Below are positions 1-7,727 of a stretch of 27,012 nucleotides of DNA, piece after piece. Origin of the DNA: Phycisphaerae bacterium (lineage in GTDB: Bacteria > Planctomycetota > Phycisphaerae > Phycisphaerales > SM1A02); assembly GCA_002862325.1 (NCBI GenBank), contig PKCT01000188.1:1-27012 (forward strand). Direction: 5' to 3'. Numbering within the stretch: position 1 is the stretch's first letter; each line of letters starts with the position of its first letter. Position numbers and translations under genes: made by a program. The notes beneath the pieces are model-generated. The model saw only the letters and a program-made list of their open reading frames with translations. It was not told where the DNA came from and ran no database searches.

Positions 1-451
1 GTTCGGGCGCGAAGGCGGCGAGGGATGCGATGTTCATGATCCGTCCCCAACTCCGATCGACCATGGCCGGCGTGAAGAGATGGGTGAAGTGCAGCCAGGC
101 CACCGCCATCACCTGCATGTACTCCTGGACGTCCTTCCACTCGATCCCCAGGAGATCGTCCGGGAGCGCATACCCCGCGTTGTTGACCAGTACGTCGATC
201 TCGACCTCGGACCCCTGGAGCTCTTCGAAGATCCTGCGCGGCGTCTCCGGATCCGCAAGATCCCCCGCGACGATGTGGCAGCGGACGCCGTGGTTCGATT
301 CGAGTTCATCGCCCAGGAGACGAAGGCGATCCTCGTTCCGAGCGGTGAGCGCGAGATCGAGGCCGCAGGCAGCGAGGTGTCGAGCGAAGGCCTCGCCAAT
401 GCCTGCACTCGCGCCGGTGACCAGGGCGGTTCGGTTTGATGCGATGGGCAA
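1..451 (-). CDS. SDR-family NAD(P)-dependent oxidoreductase, 3' end cut by window edge
   Basis: Reading down from 451 gives 150 codons of a classical short-chain dehydrogenase/reductase: the cofactor motif TGASAGIG near residue 13, an acidic GDLAD segment that usually contacts the adenine ring, the NNAG motif near residue 90, and the strand NIASLAAF that carries the catalytic Ser. The YxxxK pair would lie beyond the left edge. The start is TTG at 451-449, chosen because GGAGG sits seven bases upstream and the Rossmann strand begins directly after it; no ATG fits. It begins 20 bases after the hslU stop on the same strand, so the two are probably cotranscribed. The substrate cannot be told from sequence. 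Family assignment is firm, function within the family is not. Confidence 0.9.
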   Translation of the reverse strand, partial: MPIASNRTALVTGASAGIGEAFARHLAACGLDLALTARNEDRLRLLGDELESNHGVRCHIVAGDLADPETPRRIFEELQGSEVEIDVLVNNAGYALPDDLLGIEWKDVQEYMQVMAVAWLHFTHLFTPAMVDRSWGRIMNIASLAAFAPE

Positions 452-471
452 CGCGATTCCTCCAGAGGTGA

Positions 472-1878
472 TCAGAGGACGAAGCGGCCGAGGTCCTCGT
501 CCGCGAGCAGGGGTGCGACCTGTTCACGAACGAAGTCCGGCTCGACTCGGAAGATTCGATCGCCCCGTACAGCCCGTTCGCTCGCGTCGAAGGCGACATC
601 CTCGAACACCTGTTCGATGATCGTGGTCAGCCTTCGCGCGCCGATGTTCTCGAATCGCTCGTTCGCCTCCGAGGCGAGCCTCGCCATCTCCGCGACGGAT
701 TCGTCCAGGACCTCCAGTTCGATTCCTTCGGTCTCGAGCAGGGCCGTCTGCTGGGCGATGAGATTGGATTCCGGTTCGACCAGGATCCGCCGGAAGTCCT
801 CCGCGGTGAGGGCTTCGAGCTCCACTCGGATCGGGAAGCGTCCCTGGAGCTCCGGCATGAGATCGCTGACCGACGCCTGGTGGAACGCCCCGGCGGCGAT
901 GAAGAGGATTCCGTCGGTCTTGACCACGCCGTGTTTGGTGGTCACGCTCGATCCCTCGACGATCGGCAGCAGATCCCGCTGCACGCCCTGCCGACTCACG
1001 TCGCCGCCCGATCGCGCGTCCGACACGGCGATCTTGTCGATCTCGTCGATGAAGACGATGCCGTCCTGTTCGGTCCGCTCGATCGCGGATTCGAGGATCC
1101 GGTCCTGGTCGAGCAGCGGCTCGGTCTCCTCTTCGATCAGGATCTCCAGCGCCCGTGGAACGCTCACCTTCCTTCGAGAGGTCTTGGTGGGCATCATCGA
1201 CTCGAGCATTGATCCGAGTCCACCGATGGTCGGATCGTTTGACTCGCCACCAGGTCCCAGGTTCGGAATGGTGGGCTTCTCGCGAACCTCGACCTCGACC
1301 TCGTGTCCGTCGAACATGCCCGCATCAAGCTTTTCGCGGAGTCTCGCCTTCACCCGTTCGTGGGGCGAGTCCTCGTCCTCGCCGTCGATCGAGGCTCGGT
1401 CCTTGGCGACGTTCGTCGATTCACCGAGAAGCAGGCCGACGAGCCTGTCCTTCGCCGCCTGTTCCGCACGTGTCCGGACCGAATCAGCCTGTTCGCCTCG
1501 TGTGAGCCGGATGGCGATCTCCAGCAGATCGCGGATCATCGACTCGACGTCTCGACCCACGTAGCCCACCTCGGTGAACTTCGTCGCCTCCACCTTCACG
1601 AAGGGGGCGTTGACCAGGCCGGCCATCCGCCTGGCGATCTCGGTCTTGCCGACGCCGGTCGGACCGAGCATCACGATGTTTCGGGGGGCGATCTCGCGGG
1701 CGACCTCGGGCGCGAGCTGTCGACGGCGCCAACGGTTTCGAACCGCGATCGCCACCGCTCGTTTGGCGTCGGCCTGGCCCACGATGTAACGGTCGAGGGC
1801 GGCCACCACCTCGGTGGGGGTCAGCGCGTCGCCGTCGGGCGGGGTGGAATCGAGCGGACGGTCGGGTTCTTCGGACAT
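472..1878 (-). CDS. hslU: HslU (ClpY), ATPase subunit of the HslUV protease
   Basis: This AAA+ unfoldase normally caps the HslV peptidase and feeds it unfolded cytoplasmic proteins. Visible are the Walker A GPTGVGKT (about residues 72-79), the pore loop GYVGRD (about 105-110), a charged intermediate domain, Walker B IVFIDEIDKIA, and the C-terminal tail DLGRFVL, which in this family inserts into HslV. At 468 residues it is a little longer than the roughly 440-450 usual for the family. The start at 1878 (MSEEPD) is preferred; an in-frame ATG at 1887 is also possible and neither has a strong ribosome site. hslV is not next to it: the gene upstream is divergent and encodes a lipoprotein. An SDR gene follows in the same operon. 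Confidence 0.96.
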   Translation of the reverse strand: MSEEPDRPLDSTPPDGDALTPTEVVAALDRYIVGQADAKRAVAIAVRNRWRRRQLAPEVAREIAPRNIVMLGPTGVGKTEIARRMAGLVNAPFVKVEATKFTEVGYVGRDVESMIRDLLEIAIRLTRGEQADSVRTRAEQAAKDRLVGLLLGESTNVAKDRASIDGEDEDSPHERVKARLREKLDAGMFDGHEVEVEVREKPTIPNLGPGGESNDPTIGGLGSMLESMMPTKTSRRKVSVPRALEILIEEETEPLLDQDRILESAIERTEQDGIVFIDEIDKIAVSDARSGGDVSRQGVQRDLLPIVEGSSVTTKHGVVKTDGILFIAAGAFHQASVSDLMPELQGRFPIRVELEALTAEDFRRILVEPESNLIAQQTALLETEGIELEVLDESVAEMARLASEANERFENIGARRLTTIIEQVFEDVAFDASERAVRGDRIFRVEPDFVREQVAPLLADEDLGRFVL

Positions 1879-1939
1879 CCGGCCCATGGTAGGGACGACG
1901 GACGATGCGGGTAGACTTGTGGAGTCGGAAAGGATACCA

Positions 1940-2431
1940 ATGCGTCGCACCCGTCAATTCGTCACTCTCCTCGTGGGTCTCGGTCTCGCCGGCGTCGCCG
2001 TCGGCTGCGCCTCGAAATCATCCTCCAGTCACGACGTCGCGAGCGATTCGGTGCTGGAGATTCGAGCCGGCGACACGGTCACGGTCGACGGATGGTCGAA
2101 GACCGATCAGGTCGTCGGGGGGAGGCCGGTGTGGATGAGCCCGGAGCCCGCGGTCGACGATTCCATGGTCGAAGACGCCCGGGTGACCCTGGACGCCGCC
2201 GGGCGACCCGCGGTCCTGGTGACGCTCGACTCGGAGGGGGCGGCCCGGTTGCAGGAGCTGACCACGCGACGAACGTCGCGGCCGGTGGTGGTCGTCGTCG
2301 ACGGGGAGCCGGTCAGCGCACCCATCGTGTTGTCACCGCTCGGCGGGAGCTTCATGGTGACCGCGGCCGAACTCGACGAGACGGAGGCGAAGGATTTCGC
2401 GGCTCGACTCCGAGACGCCGGCAAGGAATGA
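1940..2431 (+). CDS. Predicted lipoprotein with SecD P1-head-like domain
   Basis: A 163-residue exported protein. The start follows a good GGAAAGGA ribosome site. The N-terminus MRRTRQ plus a hydrophobic stretch ends at Cys23 (AVGC), a plausible though non-ideal lipobox. Residues about 70-160 resemble the SecDF P1 head subdomain: a TLDSEGAARLQELT helix region, then VVVVVDGEPVSAPIV, a GG turn and a final TEAKDFAARLRDAG helix. In SecD this domain is periplasmic and part of a membrane protein; here it stands alone behind a signal sequence, so a translocation role is not implied. It is divergent from hslU, with 61 bases between start codons, and lies 37 bases before aroC. The domain similarity is by recognition only. 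Confidence 0.75.
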   Translation: MRRTRQFVTLLVGLGLAGVAVGCASKSSSSHDVASDSVLEIRAGDTVTVDGWSKTDQVVGGRPVWMSPEPAVDDSMVEDARVTLDAAGRPAVLVTLDSEGAARLQELTTRRTSRPVVVVVDGEPVSAPIVLSPLGGSFMVTAAELDETEAKDFAARLRDAGKE

Positions 2432-2468
2432 TCGACGACCGAGTCCGCATCGATTCACGGGAAACCCC

Positions 2469-3653
2469 ATGGCTGAACTGACCTACCGAACCGCAGGCGA
2501 ATCGCATGGACCTGGCGTCGTCTCGATGATCGAGGGACTGCCTCGTGGCGTCGAGATCGACGACGACTTCGTGAACGGTGAGCTTCGTCGCCGGCAAGGG
2601 GGATACGGGCGAGGCGGTCGTCAGAGGATCGAGACCGATGCGGCCGACTATATGGGCGGCGTCAGGCTCGGACGCACCACCGGAGCACCGGTGGCGATCC
2701 TGGTGCCGAACAAGGACAGCCGACTCGACGATCTCGAGCGGACCCCGCCGGTCGAGCGGCCTCGTCCGGGACACGCCGATCTGGCCGGCAGTCTCAAGTG
2801 GTTGGTTCCCGACTGTCGGGAGACGCTCGAGCGAGCCAGCGCCCGGGAGACCGCGGGACGCACTGCGATGGGCGCCCTGGCGAGGTGCATGCTCCGAATG
2901 CTGGACATCGACGTCTTCGGATTCGTGCGTGGCGGCGGCCCCGATCCCGCCGCGATGGGCGATTTCGAGGTCACCGAGGACAATTGGCGGGCACTCCGCG
3001 AGCTGCGCGACGCGAGCGAGGTCTATCTGCCGGATGCCGCCGCGAGCGAGGCGATGATCGCCTCGATCCGACAGGCGAAGATCGACAAGGACACCGTGGG
3101 TGGATTCGTCGAGGTCCACGTCTTCGGGTGCCCGCCGGGGCTGGGGAGCTGTGTGCAGTGGTCCGATCGGCTCGACGCCCGGCTCGCCTACGCAGTGATG
3201 GGGATCCAGGCGTTCAAGGCCGTCGAGATCGGTCTCGGCGTCGAATGCGGCCGTCGCAACGGATCGGACGTGCACGATCCCATCGGTTTCGACGCCGATC
3301 GTTCCGGTGAGCGACATCTTGGATTCGTTCGCGACCGCAACAACGCCGGCGGGCTCGAAGGCGGCATGACCGACGGGATGCCGGTGGTGGTGCGCGGCAC
3401 GATGAAGCCGATCGCGACGCTGCTTCGGGGCCTGCCGAGCGTCAATCTCGTGACCCGAACCCCCGAGGACAGCCAGTACGAGCGGAGCGACGTGAGCGCA
3501 ATCGCCGCGGCGAGCGTGGTGGCCGAGAATGTGGTCGCCCTCGAGATCGCCCGAGCGGTCCGCGCGAAGTTCGGGGGGGACTCGATGGACGAGGTTTCGG
3601 CGCAGCTCGCCTCCTACCTCGAACTCGCTCGGGCGCTTCCCGAACGCGATTGA
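2469..3653 (+). CDS. aroC: Chorismate synthase
   Basis: Converts 5-enolpyruvylshikimate 3-phosphate to chorismate using reduced FMN, the last step of the shikimate pathway in the cytoplasm. The family signatures are present: GESHGPGVVSMIEGLPRG at residues 10-27, the RTTGAPVAILVPNKD and PRPGHADLAGSLKW segments, ERASARETAGR, the GGLEGGMTDGMP loop, and RSDVSAIAAASVVAE near the end. The length of 394 is normal. No strong ribosome site precedes the ATG, but homology begins at residue 3. It follows the SecD-like lipoprotein gene by 37 bases and ends only 8 bases from the convergent DUF1080 gene. No other aro genes are in the window. Confidence 0.98.
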   Translation: MAELTYRTAGESHGPGVVSMIEGLPRGVEIDDDFVNGELRRRQGGYGRGGRQRIETDAADYMGGVRLGRTTGAPVAILVPNKDSRLDDLERTPPVERPRPGHADLAGSLKWLVPDCRETLERASARETAGRTAMGALARCMLRMLDIDVFGFVRGGGPDPAAMGDFEVTEDNWRALRELRDASEVYLPDAAASEAMIASIRQAKIDKDTVGGFVEVHVFGCPPGLGSCVQWSDRLDARLAYAVMGIQAFKAVEIGLGVECGRRNGSDVHDPIGFDADRSGERHLGFVRDRNNAGGLEGGMTDGMPVVVRGTMKPIATLLRGLPSVNLVTRTPEDSQYERSDVSAIAAASVVAENVVALEIARAVRAKFGGDSMDEVSAQLASYLELARALPERD

Positions 3654-3661
3654 CGCGGTCG

Positions 3662-4408
3662 TCAAGGCAGTTCGCGGAGTCGCAAGCCACGAAACTCGAC
3701 GGGGGAACCCTCACTCTGCAGGCAGAGGTGTCCGGCACGCGGTTCGCAGTCCCTGCCGCCGGACACTTCGACGCCGTTCACCCAGAGGCGGATCTCGCCA
3801 TTGATGGCTCGGACGTAGTAGTGGTTCCACTCTCCGGTGTCCCGGGTGGTCTCCGCGGTCGGAAAGCTTCGACGCTTGTTGGGCGAGACCGGCGGGAAGG
3901 GCGACATGGTGGAGTCGCCGACTGGAAACACGTCGCCGTGGCAGGTGAACCAGTCGGCGACCTTGCCGTCCTTCTCGTAGGCATCCTTGTATCCCAGGTC
4001 CAGCACCTGCACCTCGATGCCCTCCGGATAGCCCGGACCGTCCAGACGATCGAGCGATTCGATCGGACTCCAGACGAAGATGCCGGAGTTGCCCGCGTCC
4101 TTGAGGTGGCGCCACTGGCAGACGAGTTCGAAATTGGTGTACGCCTTCTTCGATCGGATCACGCAGACCGGATTCCCGGAGCACTGCACCATGTCGTCCT
4201 TCCACCGCCAGGTGTCGCTCTCGCAGTTCACATCGACGAAGTCTTCCGGGCCGAGCCTCTGGAAGCCGGGTTCTTCGCCGGTCACCATCGCCTTGGCCAT
4301 CGCCTTGGCCATCGCCTTGGGTGGTACCGATTCCGGGGTCGCGGTCTGCAGGGCTACGGCGGTGGAGGACGCGACGAAGAGAAGGACGCTGGCGCGAATG
4401 AGATGCAT
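3662..4408 (-). CDS. Secreted DUF1080 (3-keto-disaccharide hydrolase-like) protein
   Basis: A 248-residue exported protein. The start at 4408 has GGAGA upstream and gives a clean signal peptide (residues 1-20, ending STAVALQ). Residues 31-42 are a short KAMA repeat coded by three 12-base units. The rest is one DUF1080 concanavalin-like sandwich: the GNSGIFVWSP motif, YPEGIEVQVLD, EWNHYYVRAINGEIRLWVNG, and the typical C-terminal GHLCLQSEGSPVEFRGLRL strand. Family members are abundant in planctomycetes and some cleave 3-keto-glycosides; the substrate here is unknown. It lies 48 bases after the sigma-2-like gene on the same strand and is convergent with aroC. Confidence 0.9.
   Translation of the reverse strand: MHLIRASVLLFVASSTAVALQTATPESVPPKAMAKAMAKAMVTGEEPGFQRLGPEDFVDVNCESDTWRWKDDMVQCSGNPVCVIRSKKAYTNFELVCQWRHLKDAGNSGIFVWSPIESLDRLDGPGYPEGIEVQVLDLGYKDAYEKDGKVADWFTCHGDVFPVGDSTMSPFPPVSPNKRRSFPTAETTRDTGEWNHYYVRAINGEIRLWVNGVEVSGGRDCEPRAGHLCLQSEGSPVEFRGLRLRELP
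4286..4321. repeat. Three tandem 12-bp units inside the DUF1080 gene
   Basis: The plus strand reads catcgccttggc three times without interruption (last base differs). On the coding strand this gives AKAM-type repeats directly after the signal peptide. The unit length is a multiple of three, so copy-number change would keep the frame. Confidence 0.9.
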
Positions 4409-4456
4409 GCTCGTCTCCGGGGTTCGTTGAGGCCCCATGGTACGAGAGCGCGTGCG

Positions 4457-4693
4457 TCAGACTTCGAATCGGTCGACGATGAAGTCCCGAATGGCGCGTC
4501 GGACGAGGTGCCGACAATGAGTCTCGAGACCGACCGGTCCACCGGGATCGAAGGTGCGAAGTGCGTCTGCGAGGGCCGCCGCACCGACGTGCAGCAGTGG
4601 CCGCTCCGGAATGCGGTAGGGCATCTGCTGGGTCATCCAGTGAGCGGTCGCGGTCACGATCTCAAAGTGGTCGTCGACGGTCGGCGTGGCCAT
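4457..4693 (-). CDS. Small protein resembling sigma-70 region 2 only
   Basis: A 78-residue protein whose start at 4693 is set by a GAGAGGAG ribosome site. The sequence lines up by eye with the region 1.2-2.3 segment of FliA/sigma-70 factors: a helix with AHWMTQQMPYRIPE, then LLHVGAAALADALRTFDPGG where sigma factors have D-L-x-Q-x-G-x-x-G-L-x-x-A-x-x-x-F-D-P, then GLETHCRHLVRRAIRDFI where they have F-x-T-Y-A-x-x-x-I-R-x-A-I. The usual DL acidic pair is replaced and the protein stops before region 2.4; regions 3 and 4 are absent. It could be a core-polymerase-binding regulator, a decayed sigma factor, or a chance resemblance. A TATAAT box lies about 100 bases upstream. Confidence 0.75.
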   Translation of the reverse strand: MATPTVDDHFEIVTATAHWMTQQMPYRIPERPLLHVGAAALADALRTFDPGGPVGLETHCRHLVRRAIRDFIVDRFEV

Positions 4694-5003
4694 TCGGCTC
4701 CTCTCGGTGAAGCGTGCGAGACAGATGGTAGACCTGGAAAAATCCCGGAACGACGGCTCTTTGGGGAAGAGGCCAAGCATGACGATTTCAATTATAGGAC
4801 GTTTTTACGCGCTCCAGGACCACTCCGGGATTCGAAAGCGGCCTCTGATATCCCCTTCTGGTTCGAAACACGAATTCGGGATTCCTTCTCGCCCGCGCCG
4901 TGACTACCTTCGAAGGCCCGACAACCTGCCGCTCGATGTCCGCCGCCGTGCGGCTCGAGGACGGCTCGAACGTGACTCCCAGGACGTCGCTCACGAACGA
5001 TCG
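4694..5003. other. Intergenic region, mostly without recognisable genes
   Basis: About 310 bases between the sigma-2-like gene and the terminator of the propeller gene. Frames open here have no ribosome site or recognisable protein. The part around 4785-4810 is clearly AT-richer than the surroundings and holds the TATAAT box described separately; the rest shows nothing I can name. Confidence 0.6.
4791..4796 (-). promoter_or_regulatory. Candidate -10 box upstream of the sigma-2-like gene
   Basis: The minus strand carries a perfect TATAAT in an AT-rich island (gtccTATAATtgaaatc), rare in such GC-rich DNA. It would give a leader of about 90 bases to the ATG at 4693. No good -35 box is seen at 16-18 bases (the hexamer there is tcctgg), so this is a candidate only. 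Confidence 0.45.
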
Positions 5004-5042
5004 GGAGAAAGAAGAATCGACTCCGGTCAACCGGAGTCGATT
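5004..5042 (-). terminator. Intrinsic terminator of the propeller-protein gene
   Basis: A perfect 12-bp stem (aatcgactccgg / ccggagtcgatt, 5015-5026 with 5031-5042) closes a TCAA loop. On the minus strand it is followed by a pyrimidine tract, cttctttctc. It begins 40 bases after the stop at 5082 of the upstream minus-strand gene. The plus-strand side also has ttctttc, so some bidirectional activity is possible. Confidence 0.85.
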
Positions 5043-5081
5043 TCTTTCATGTCGATCCCCTTGCGCGATCCCCGCCGTTCA

Positions 5082-6575
5082 TCACGGCGTCTGCGTCTTC
5101 GCGTCCGCGAAGCGGAACGCGAAGAGGTCGGCATCCCGCATGCGAAACGCCAGCCGCACGGGCCGGCCCGCGAGTACGCCGAGGTCCGGATCGTTCGTCC
5201 ATCGCACGTTCTTCGCGATCTCGTTGCCGATGGTCGGTATCGCGTCCTCGAAGGTGAAGCCTTCGATCGGGGTGCCGGACACGTCCCGGATCTCGACCAG
5301 GATCTCACCCGCCGCGCTCGTCGCGAGATTCAACGCGAGTCGCTCGCCCTCGAAGACGACCGGCCTGCTCGTCCAGTCCCCCCCTTCGGCGTCCGCGTGC
5401 ACGGACGCGAAGCCGTCGAGTCGCATGGAGAAGCGACGCAGGTGCGCGCTCGGTTGCGCGTAGTCGGCGTTCATGTAGATCGACATCTCGGTCGGTCCGG
5501 TCCGCACGACTCCCAGGGCCGGATAGTTGGAGCGACTCACCCAGTTCTCGAGTCCGAGTCCCGGCCTGAGAAAGCCCTCGCGAAAGGTGCGGTCGTAGAG
5601 GTCGCCGCCGCGGGTCGTCATGAAGATCGCGTCCGAACAGTCGCGGAAGTAACCGGGATCGACGCCGAGCCGCTCCGCCTCCGCCGTCCCCACCACCTGT
5701 CGCCCCGGCATGAACCGAGCCGCGATGGCGATCGCGATCTCCGGATTGCGGAAGTAGGGGTGCGTCTGGTTCGTGTAGAGGTGTTCCATCGGTCCGTCGC
5801 CGAAGCGCATCGGAACGGTCTCGCTCCAGTCGACGAAGTTCGCCGAGGTCGCGCGGCTCACGGTTCGAAAGCCCGAATATCCCTCGCCGGTCCAGGTCCG
5901 GAAGTAGCAGACGTAGCACTGCTCGGGCTCGGACCAGAAGGCGACGTTCTGCGAGTCGAACATGCCGTCGGTGATCACGGCCTCGTCGCGAAGTCGTCGC
6001 CATCGGATGCCGTCGCCGGAGACGTAGGCGACGAGTCCGGATCGTTCCGAACCTCCGAGCGCCTTGAATCGTTCGTCTTCCGGTACGCCGGGTCGGGTGT
6101 CGAGGAAGGGACTGAAGTTGTGGGTGACGGGTGCGACGTCGGCGAGAATCACATTGTTTTCGCGGGTTCCGTCGACTTCGAACCGGCCGAGGTTCGGCCG
6201 CGACCAGACCAGTCCATCGTCGCTGATCGCGACGCAGGCGACCTCCCGGTCGGTGCCGTCCTTGCCCGCCACCGGCAGGCCCCGGTAGTAGAGAAGGTGG
6301 CGATCGCCGTCGTGAATGACCGTCGAGTACCCACTGAACGGACCCTCCCAAGACCGATCGAAGGTGAAGACGGATCCTTCGTCCCGCGGATCGACGAGGC
6401 GAAGTTCCAGGCCCGACATGGAGGCGACGAGATGACGATCGACGATGGGTTGGATTCGATCACCGATTTCAACGACATCGTCTCGCCGCTCCGTCGCGGA
6501 CGCATCGGCTCCCGACGTCGCGGACACCGAGGCCAGACCCAGAAAGAGACTTGAGGTGAACATGCGAATGGACAT
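5082..6575 (-). CDS. Secreted GH32/GH43-like five-bladed propeller protein
   Basis: A 497-residue protein with a signal peptide (MSIRMFTSSLFLGLASVSATSG). ATG at 6575 is favoured by GGAGA six bases upstream; ATG at 6563 is an alternative. The body has the repeated strand pattern of GH32/43/DUF377-type propellers: SGYSTVIHDGDRHLLYYRG, then VACVAISDDGLVWSRPNLG, FKALGGSERSGLVAYVSGDGIRW and QNVAFWSEPEQCYVCYFR. A C-terminal beta domain follows (EGERLALNLATSAAGEILVEI to the end), like the second domain of GH32 proteins. I could not place the catalytic acids. It is divergent from the secreted gene at 6682 and ends at a strong terminator. Enzyme activity and substrate are unknown. Confidence 0.8.
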   Translation of the reverse strand: MSIRMFTSSLFLGLASVSATSGADASATERRDDVVEIGDRIQPIVDRHLVASMSGLELRLVDPRDEGSVFTFDRSWEGPFSGYSTVIHDGDRHLLYYRGLPVAGKDGTDREVACVAISDDGLVWSRPNLGRFEVDGTRENNVILADVAPVTHNFSPFLDTRPGVPEDERFKALGGSERSGLVAYVSGDGIRWRRLRDEAVITDGMFDSQNVAFWSEPEQCYVCYFRTWTGEGYSGFRTVSRATSANFVDWSETVPMRFGDGPMEHLYTNQTHPYFRNPEIAIAIAARFMPGRQVVGTAEAERLGVDPGYFRDCSDAIFMTTRGGDLYDRTFREGFLRPGLGLENWVSRSNYPALGVVRTGPTEMSIYMNADYAQPSAHLRRFSMRLDGFASVHADAEGGDWTSRPVVFEGERLALNLATSAAGEILVEIRDVSGTPIEGFTFEDAIPTIGNEIAKNVRWTNDPDLGVLAGRPVRLAFRMRDADLFAFRFADAKTQTP

Positions 6576-6587
6576 GGCTGGTCTCCA

Positions 6588-6611
6588 CGGTCGGGTTTCC
6601 TTCCCCGACCG
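6588..6611. promoter_or_regulatory. Inverted repeat in the leader of the propeller gene
   Basis: CGGTCGGG (6588-6595) and CCCGACCG (6604-6611) pair perfectly around an 8-base loop. It ends 12 bases before the start codon at 6575 and just upstream of its GGAGA ribosome site. It could be an operator or a leader hairpin; in GC-rich DNA an 8-bp stem may also be chance. Confidence 0.4.
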
Positions 6612-6681
6612 ATTCTGTCAATCTACCCGTGGACCGGCCTCGCTCAGCGGCCGGCGACTTCCCGACGCTTCGGAAATCCAC

Positions 6682-7716
6682 ATGAACCCCACCCGATTCG
6701 GTCGTCTCGCCCCGTCCTTCGTCCTCCTCCTCGTCCTGGCGTTCACGACGCAGTCGACCGCCGGTCGGGATCCGGACGCCGAACTTCGGATGCCGGAGTC
6801 CTGGGAGGCGTTCACTGCGCACCTCTTCGATGGCGGCGATTTCGGAGTGTGGGAGGCCACCGGCGTCACGACCGACGTCTGGAAGACGTTGCCGGCCGGT
6901 CTCGAATATCGCTACCGGGCGAGAACGACCATCGAGGAGAGCGGTCGCATGGTGGTCCGATCCTTCACGTACGTCGGAAAGGACGGGACGCTCCTCTCGT
7001 CCGGTTCCGAGACGATCGTCTGGGATGCGAAGAAGAAGCGTCCGATCTGGTCGGTGAGCGGATTCGACGGTGATCGCCCCTGGTCGGACTCCGGCTGGCT
7101 GGTCGGCTACGACCAGACTCGGTTGGTGGTCGCTTCCGAGGAGACCGCGGAGGGCGAGACGTACGAGCTGCGCACCACCATCGAGCGGGTCGACAAGAAC
7201 ACGCGTCGTCGCACGATCGCTCGGGCCGACGGTCGAGGGACGCCCTTCGTCCAGGACTTCACCCGGGTGAACCATCTCATCGAGGCGCTCGACGGATGGG
7301 ACCCCACGGGCACCTGGGTCACCAGGATGGGGGACGTCGAGATCGTCAACACGTCCACGTGGGGTGCCGGCCGCCGATGCGTGGTGATCACCGAGGGGGT
7401 TCGACGTCCCGATGGCGGCGTCGACGCGACCGGAAATGGTGTGATCTGGTTCGACCTCGACGCTCGGGTGGTACGACAGCGGTACGTGACCAACACGGGT
7501 CTGGTGCTCGCGGGGGAGGTGATGACGGTCTCGAAGGATCGCATGGAGATGCGGTTCACCGGAACCGACGCGGACGGCGTCTCCCTGCACGCGGTCGTCT
7601 TGTCCGAGCGGGACGGCGACGCCATGACGTCGAGATTCAGTCACATGACCTACGACGGATGGTCGCGGATGCCGGCGTGGGCGGAGCGACCGATGACCGC
7701 GCGGCGGGAGCGCTGA
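6682..7716 (+). CDS. Secreted protein of unknown function
   Basis: A 344-residue protein with an N-terminal signal peptide (MNPTRFGRLAPSFVLLLVLA, cleavage near TAG). The mature part is rich in beta strands with recurring W/F/T patterns: FTYVGKDGTLLSSGSETIVWDAKKK, WVTRMGDVEIVNTSTWG, and a closing SRFSHMTYDGWSRMPAW. This looks like two lipocalin-like or DUF1579-like sandwiches, but I do not recognise the family. It is divergent from the propeller gene with 106 bases between starts, and ends 11 bases from the convergent GH81 gene. Codon use matches the neighbours. Confidence 0.8.
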   Translation: MNPTRFGRLAPSFVLLLVLAFTTQSTAGRDPDAELRMPESWEAFTAHLFDGGDFGVWEATGVTTDVWKTLPAGLEYRYRARTTIEESGRMVVRSFTYVGKDGTLLSSGSETIVWDAKKKRPIWSVSGFDGDRPWSDSGWLVGYDQTRLVVASEETAEGETYELRTTIERVDKNTRRRTIARADGRGTPFVQDFTRVNHLIEALDGWDPTGTWVTRMGDVEIVNTSTWGAGRRCVVITEGVRRPDGGVDATGNGVIWFDLDARVVRQRYVTNTGLVLAGEVMTVSKDRMEMRFTGTDADGVSLHAVVLSERDGDAMTSRFSHMTYDGWSRMPAWAERPMTARRER

Positions 7717-7727
7717 CGCCGCCGGGT

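Noticed and set aside
80..439. A plus-strand frame of 119 codons at the left edge
   Set aside because: The minus strand here encodes an SDR protein with TGASAGIG and NNAG motifs, so the plus frame is a shadow.
3650..6554. Long plus-strand frames opposite the DUF1080 and propeller genes
   Set aside because: The minus strand encodes recognisable families with signal peptides and ribosome sites; the plus frames have only E/R/V-rich composition.
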